Below, piece after piece: positions 61,609 through 64,000 of a DNA stretch of 64,000 bases. Under the pieces are notes generated by a model. That model had not been told where the DNA came from and did not search any database. It was given only the letters and a program-made list of their open reading frames with translations. The position numbers and the translations under genes were made by a program. The first letter of the stretch is position 1, and every line of letters starts with the position of its first letter. The stretch covers positions 1,922,001 to 1,986,000 of the forward strand of contig NZ_JQFA01000002.1 of the NCBI RefSeq assembly GCF_000763385.1, read 5' to 3'. This stretch comes from Leptolyngbya sp. KIOST-1. GTDB taxonomy: Bacteria; Cyanobacteriota; Cyanobacteriia; Phormidesmidales; Phormidesmidaceae.

Positions 61609-63867
61609 CTACCGCACCACCTGGCGCATGTAGTTGCCCCACACCGCCGCCGCCTGGCCACTGCTGCCCCGGGTTGGGGTGTTGTCATCGTTGCCCAGCC
61701 AGACGCCCGTGGTCAGGTTGCGCCCCGGCACAAAGCCGATAAACCAGAGGTCGCGGTTGTCGTCGGTGGTGCCGGTTTTGCCCGCCTCTCCCAGGCCCAA
61801 AAAGGCGCTGCGTCCGGTGCCGCCCTGTACCACGCCCTGCAACAGCCCGGTCAAAGTGCGGGCGATCGCGGGGTCGATCGCCTGGCGATCGGCATCGCCA
61901 GCCTGGCCAAATTCGTAGATCACGCGGCAGGTGTTGATGTCGTTGGGATCGCCACAGTCGCTGCTGTCCAGCACTCGCTCAATGCCGTGGGGGCGGTTCC
62001 ACACGCCATTGTTGGCGACAGCGGCAAAGGAGCCGGTGATTTCCAGCGGGGTGACCTCGCTTTCGCCCAGGGTCAGGCCAGGGGAGGCCACCAGCCTGGA
62101 CTCGATCCCCAGCCGCTGGGCTATATTGATGACGTTGCGCAGGCCCGCCTCCTGGGCAATCCGCAGGGCCACCACGTTTTCGGAGCGGGCCATCCCGGCA
62201 TACATATCGAGGGGAGCCGACCCCGAGCGACAGCCGGCAAACCGCTGCCCGTTCCAGGTCATTGGCGAACAGGCGTAGGAGCGACCGGGGGGAATGCCCT
62301 GCTCCAGGGCCGCCCCAAAGGCAAACAGCTTAAACGTCGAGCCCGGCTGGCGCAGCGCCTGGGAGGCCCGGTTGAACTGGCTTTGGCCAAAGTCTACGCC
62401 GCCCACCAGGGCCCGAATAGCACCGCTGGAGCTGTCCAGGGTGACTACGGCCCCCTGGGAATAGGCCAGAGCCGCTCCCTGGGTGGCAATGTCCTGGCTC
62501 AGGGCGCTCTCGGCGGCGGCCTGCAGGTTGAGGTCAATGCTGGTCTGCACGAAAAAGTTGCCCTCGCGGGCCAGGGAGGTGCCCAGCACCGCGTCCAGCT
62601 CTTGAAACACGTAGCTGTAGAAGTAGGGAGCGCGGGTGCTCTGGAGCTGCCGGGTGGCGTCGGGGCTGATTTCAATCCGCGATCGCCGCGCCCGCCGCGC
62701 CTCCTCCTGGCTGACCATGCCCAGGCTCACCATGCGATCGAGCACGCGATCGCGGTAGAACACAGCAGCATCGTAGTTCTGCACCGGGTTGAAGGCGTTG
62801 GGACCGGGCAGAATGCCCACCAGGGTCGCCGCCTCCGACAGGGTGAGGTCGCGAGCAGGTTTGTTGAAGTAAAACTGCGCCGCATCCTCAAAGCCGTAGA
62901 GACTGTCGCCCAAGTACACCCGGTTCATGTAGGTGAGCAGCAGATAGTTTTTGCTGTAGAACGTCTCCAGCTTGAGCGCCGTAATCGCCTCGCGAATTTT
63001 GCGTCCGGCGGAGTCTTCGGTGCCCACATACTCGCGATAGACGCTGCGGGCCAGCTGCTGGGTAATGGTGCTGCCCCCCTGGCGAATAGCTCCCCCCTGA
63101 AAATTCACCCACACGGCCCGCAAAATGCCCAGGGGATCGACCCCCAGGTGCCAGTGGTAGCGAGTGTCTTCGGAGGCGATCAGCGCCTGGGGCAGGTAGG
63201 GGGAGAAGTCGCCCATGCGGCGCAGCTCCCGGTGGGACAGGTTCAGCTGCTCCCGCAGGGGTACCGAAGCGCCATTTTCTTCGCCAAACACCACTACAGG
63301 GCCCTGCACCGAGTCGGGCAGGGGGCGCATGGGAATCTTGGGCCACTCCACCCCGACAATCCAGGCCCCCACCGCCAGGGACAGCCCCGTGAACCCGTAG
63401 AGGGTGTAGCGGGCCGTTTTGACGTACCAGGGGGGCGGTTCGTTAAACCGGAGGGTAACGGCGTCTTGAAGTTCCGGGGGGCCAAGGGTGTAGACATCGC
63501 CGTGGTTCATCACCGCCTGGGTGAGCCGCTTTTTGCCCCGGTAGATGCCGTTGGTAGAGTTGCGGTCCTTCATCACGAAGGGCTGGCTGGGGCGATTGGT
63601 GTCGCGGGTGAGGGTGGCGTGCACCTGGCTGACAATGGGGCTGGGAGCCACGATGTCGCACTGGGAACTGCTGCGCCCCATGATGTAGTGTTCCCCCAGC
63701 AGGGGGTAGGTGGTGGGCTTACCGTTGACCGTGACCTCTAGTTCGGCCGCACGGGCACCGGGCTTGACCGCCAGCTTGCCAAAGTCGACCTTGGCTTGCA
63801 CAGCATGAAAGGCCTGGGTAACGGTTTTGAGCAGGGTACGAGGCTGGGGGGGGTTTGGGGGCGACAT
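61609..63867 (-). CDS. Class A penicillin-binding protein with N-terminal FHA domain
   Basis: 752 residues from the ATG at 63867. A longer frame from 63972 adds a hydrophobic stretch, which is less likely. The FHA domain (about 40-150: LLGEHYIMGRSSSQCDIV, NSTNGIYRGKKRL) precedes one membrane helix and a GT51 transglycosylase (SEDTRYHWHLGVDPLG, GGSTITQQLARSVY). The transpeptidase has SxxK in RQPGSTFKLFAF, SxN in SEN of MARSENVV and KTG in AGKTGTTDDN. It polymerises and cross-links peptidoglycan. The FHA domain suggests control by threonine phosphorylation. Confidence 0.9.
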   Translation of the reverse strand: MSPPNPPQPRTLLKTVTQAFHAVQAKVDFGKLAVKPGARAAELEVTVNGKPTTYPLLGEHYIMGRSSSQCDIVAPSPIVSQVHATLTRDTNRPSQPFVMKDRNSTNGIYRGKKRLTQAVMNHGDVYTLGPPELQDAVTLRFNEPPPWYVKTARYTLYGFTGLSLAVGAWIVGVEWPKIPMRPLPDSVQGPVVVFGEENGASVPLREQLNLSHRELRRMGDFSPYLPQALIASEDTRYHWHLGVDPLGILRAVWVNFQGGAIRQGGSTITQQLARSVYREYVGTEDSAGRKIREAITALKLETFYSKNYLLLTYMNRVYLGDSLYGFEDAAQFYFNKPARDLTLSEAATLVGILPGPNAFNPVQNYDAAVFYRDRVLDRMVSLGMVSQEEARRARRSRIEISPDATRQLQSTRAPYFYSYVFQELDAVLGTSLAREGNFFVQTSIDLNLQAAAESALSQDIATQGAALAYSQGAVVTLDSSSGAIRALVGGVDFGQSQFNRASQALRQPGSTFKLFAFGAALEQGIPPGRSYACSPMTWNGQRFAGCRSGSAPLDMYAGMARSENVVALRIAQEAGLRNVINIAQRLGIESRLVASPGLTLGESEVTPLEITGSFAAVANNGVWNRPHGIERVLDSSDCGDPNDINTCRVIYEFGQAGDADRQAIDPAIARTLTGLLQGVVQGGTGRSAFLGLGEAGKTGTTDDNRDLWFIGFVPGRNLTTGVWLGNDDNTPTRGSSGQAAAVWGNYMRQVVR

Positions 63868-64000
63868 GGCAAGTGGCAGTAGGCCCAACCGACAATACAG
63901 CCTTATTGTAGTCATAAGCTTTGCAATCGCTCTGGCAGATAGGCCACTTTTAGGGATGGTTACCCAGGGCAATAGCTACACAATTGTCCAGCGACCGTCT

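Noticed and set aside
61987-63741. 584-codon open frame on the plus strand opposite the penicillin-binding protein
   Set aside because: The minus-strand gene has all catalytic motifs. The opposite frame is long only because GC-rich DNA has few stop codons, and its product is Gly/His/Gln-rich with no recognisable domain.
1-64000. tRNA or rRNA genes
   Set aside because: Scanning the intergenic regions for a T-loop GGTTCGAATCC-type sequence with paired acceptor stems found nothing convincing; a dedicated tRNA scan would settle it.

Overview
The window is chromosomal DNA from a cyanobacterium. The HIP1 palindrome GCGATCGC recurs throughout. The gene set includes a phycobiliprotein lyase of the CpcS/CpeS family, a one-helix high-light-inducible protein, an EbsA-like pilus protein, a probable glucolipid synthase of the thylakoid-lipid pathway, and the purC-bamA-lpxC-fabZ-lpxA-lpxB order typical of cyanobacteria. 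The DNA is GC-rich. Together with many short dispersed repeats this suggests a filamentous Leptolyngbya/Nodosilinea-like organism, but that is inference. I found no rRNA, tRNA, CRISPR array, prophage or intact insertion sequence.

Layout. 1-9.8 kb: mostly housekeeping genes (FemAB-like acyltransferase end, RibD-C reductase, YraN, YajQ, MAPEG, SLOG protein, DRTGG protein, EbsA, glycosyltransferase, YciI, SmpB, HerA-like ATPase). 10-14.2 kb: a histidine kinase, an SRPBCC protein, a methyltransferase with a helix-hairpin-helix partner, and a DUF981 membrane protein. 14.5-17.6 kb: a guanidine-I (ykkC) riboswitch in front of a sodium:solute symporter, convergent with an MFS carrier. 18.1-20.1 kb: hisG and dapL. 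20.3-28.7 kb: purC, the outer-membrane/lipid A operon, and an ExbB/ExbD pair. 29.3-34.5 kb: a complete carbohydrate ABC importer whose spacers are filled with octamer repeats, then a lone osmoprotectant-type permease. 34.5-44.5 kb: ribBA, argC, an FtsB-like protein, a phosphatase, a GFA protein, an EF-G paralogue, a PD-(D/E)XK nuclease and hemE. 44.8-49.4 kb: a DUF433/DUF5615 toxin-antitoxin pair, the bilin lyase, a heptad-repeat membrane protein, an OB-fold protein, and a two-gene unit encoding a repeated-domain membrane protein and an HTH/GrpE-like protein. 49.6-56.8 kb: lysS, YggT, upp, YkvA and several cyanobacterial unknowns, including a probable overlooked small membrane gene next to the HLIP gene. 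56.9-64 kb: polA, a DUF2281/MazF pair, a DUF4058 protein and an FHA-containing class A penicillin-binding protein.

The most notable signal is the guanidine-I riboswitch. The 3' strand of its aptamer can pair with a downstream segment to form a U-tailed terminator. The arrangement predicts that guanidine turns on a solute:sodium symporter, making that symporter a candidate guanidine (or guanidine-derivative) transporter. Other points of interest are the octamer repeats inside the sugar-transport operon, the possible ATT-started gene beside the HLIP gene, and the unknown genes with recognisable motifs (cysteine cluster, nuclease-like D...EAK, duplicated beta domains).
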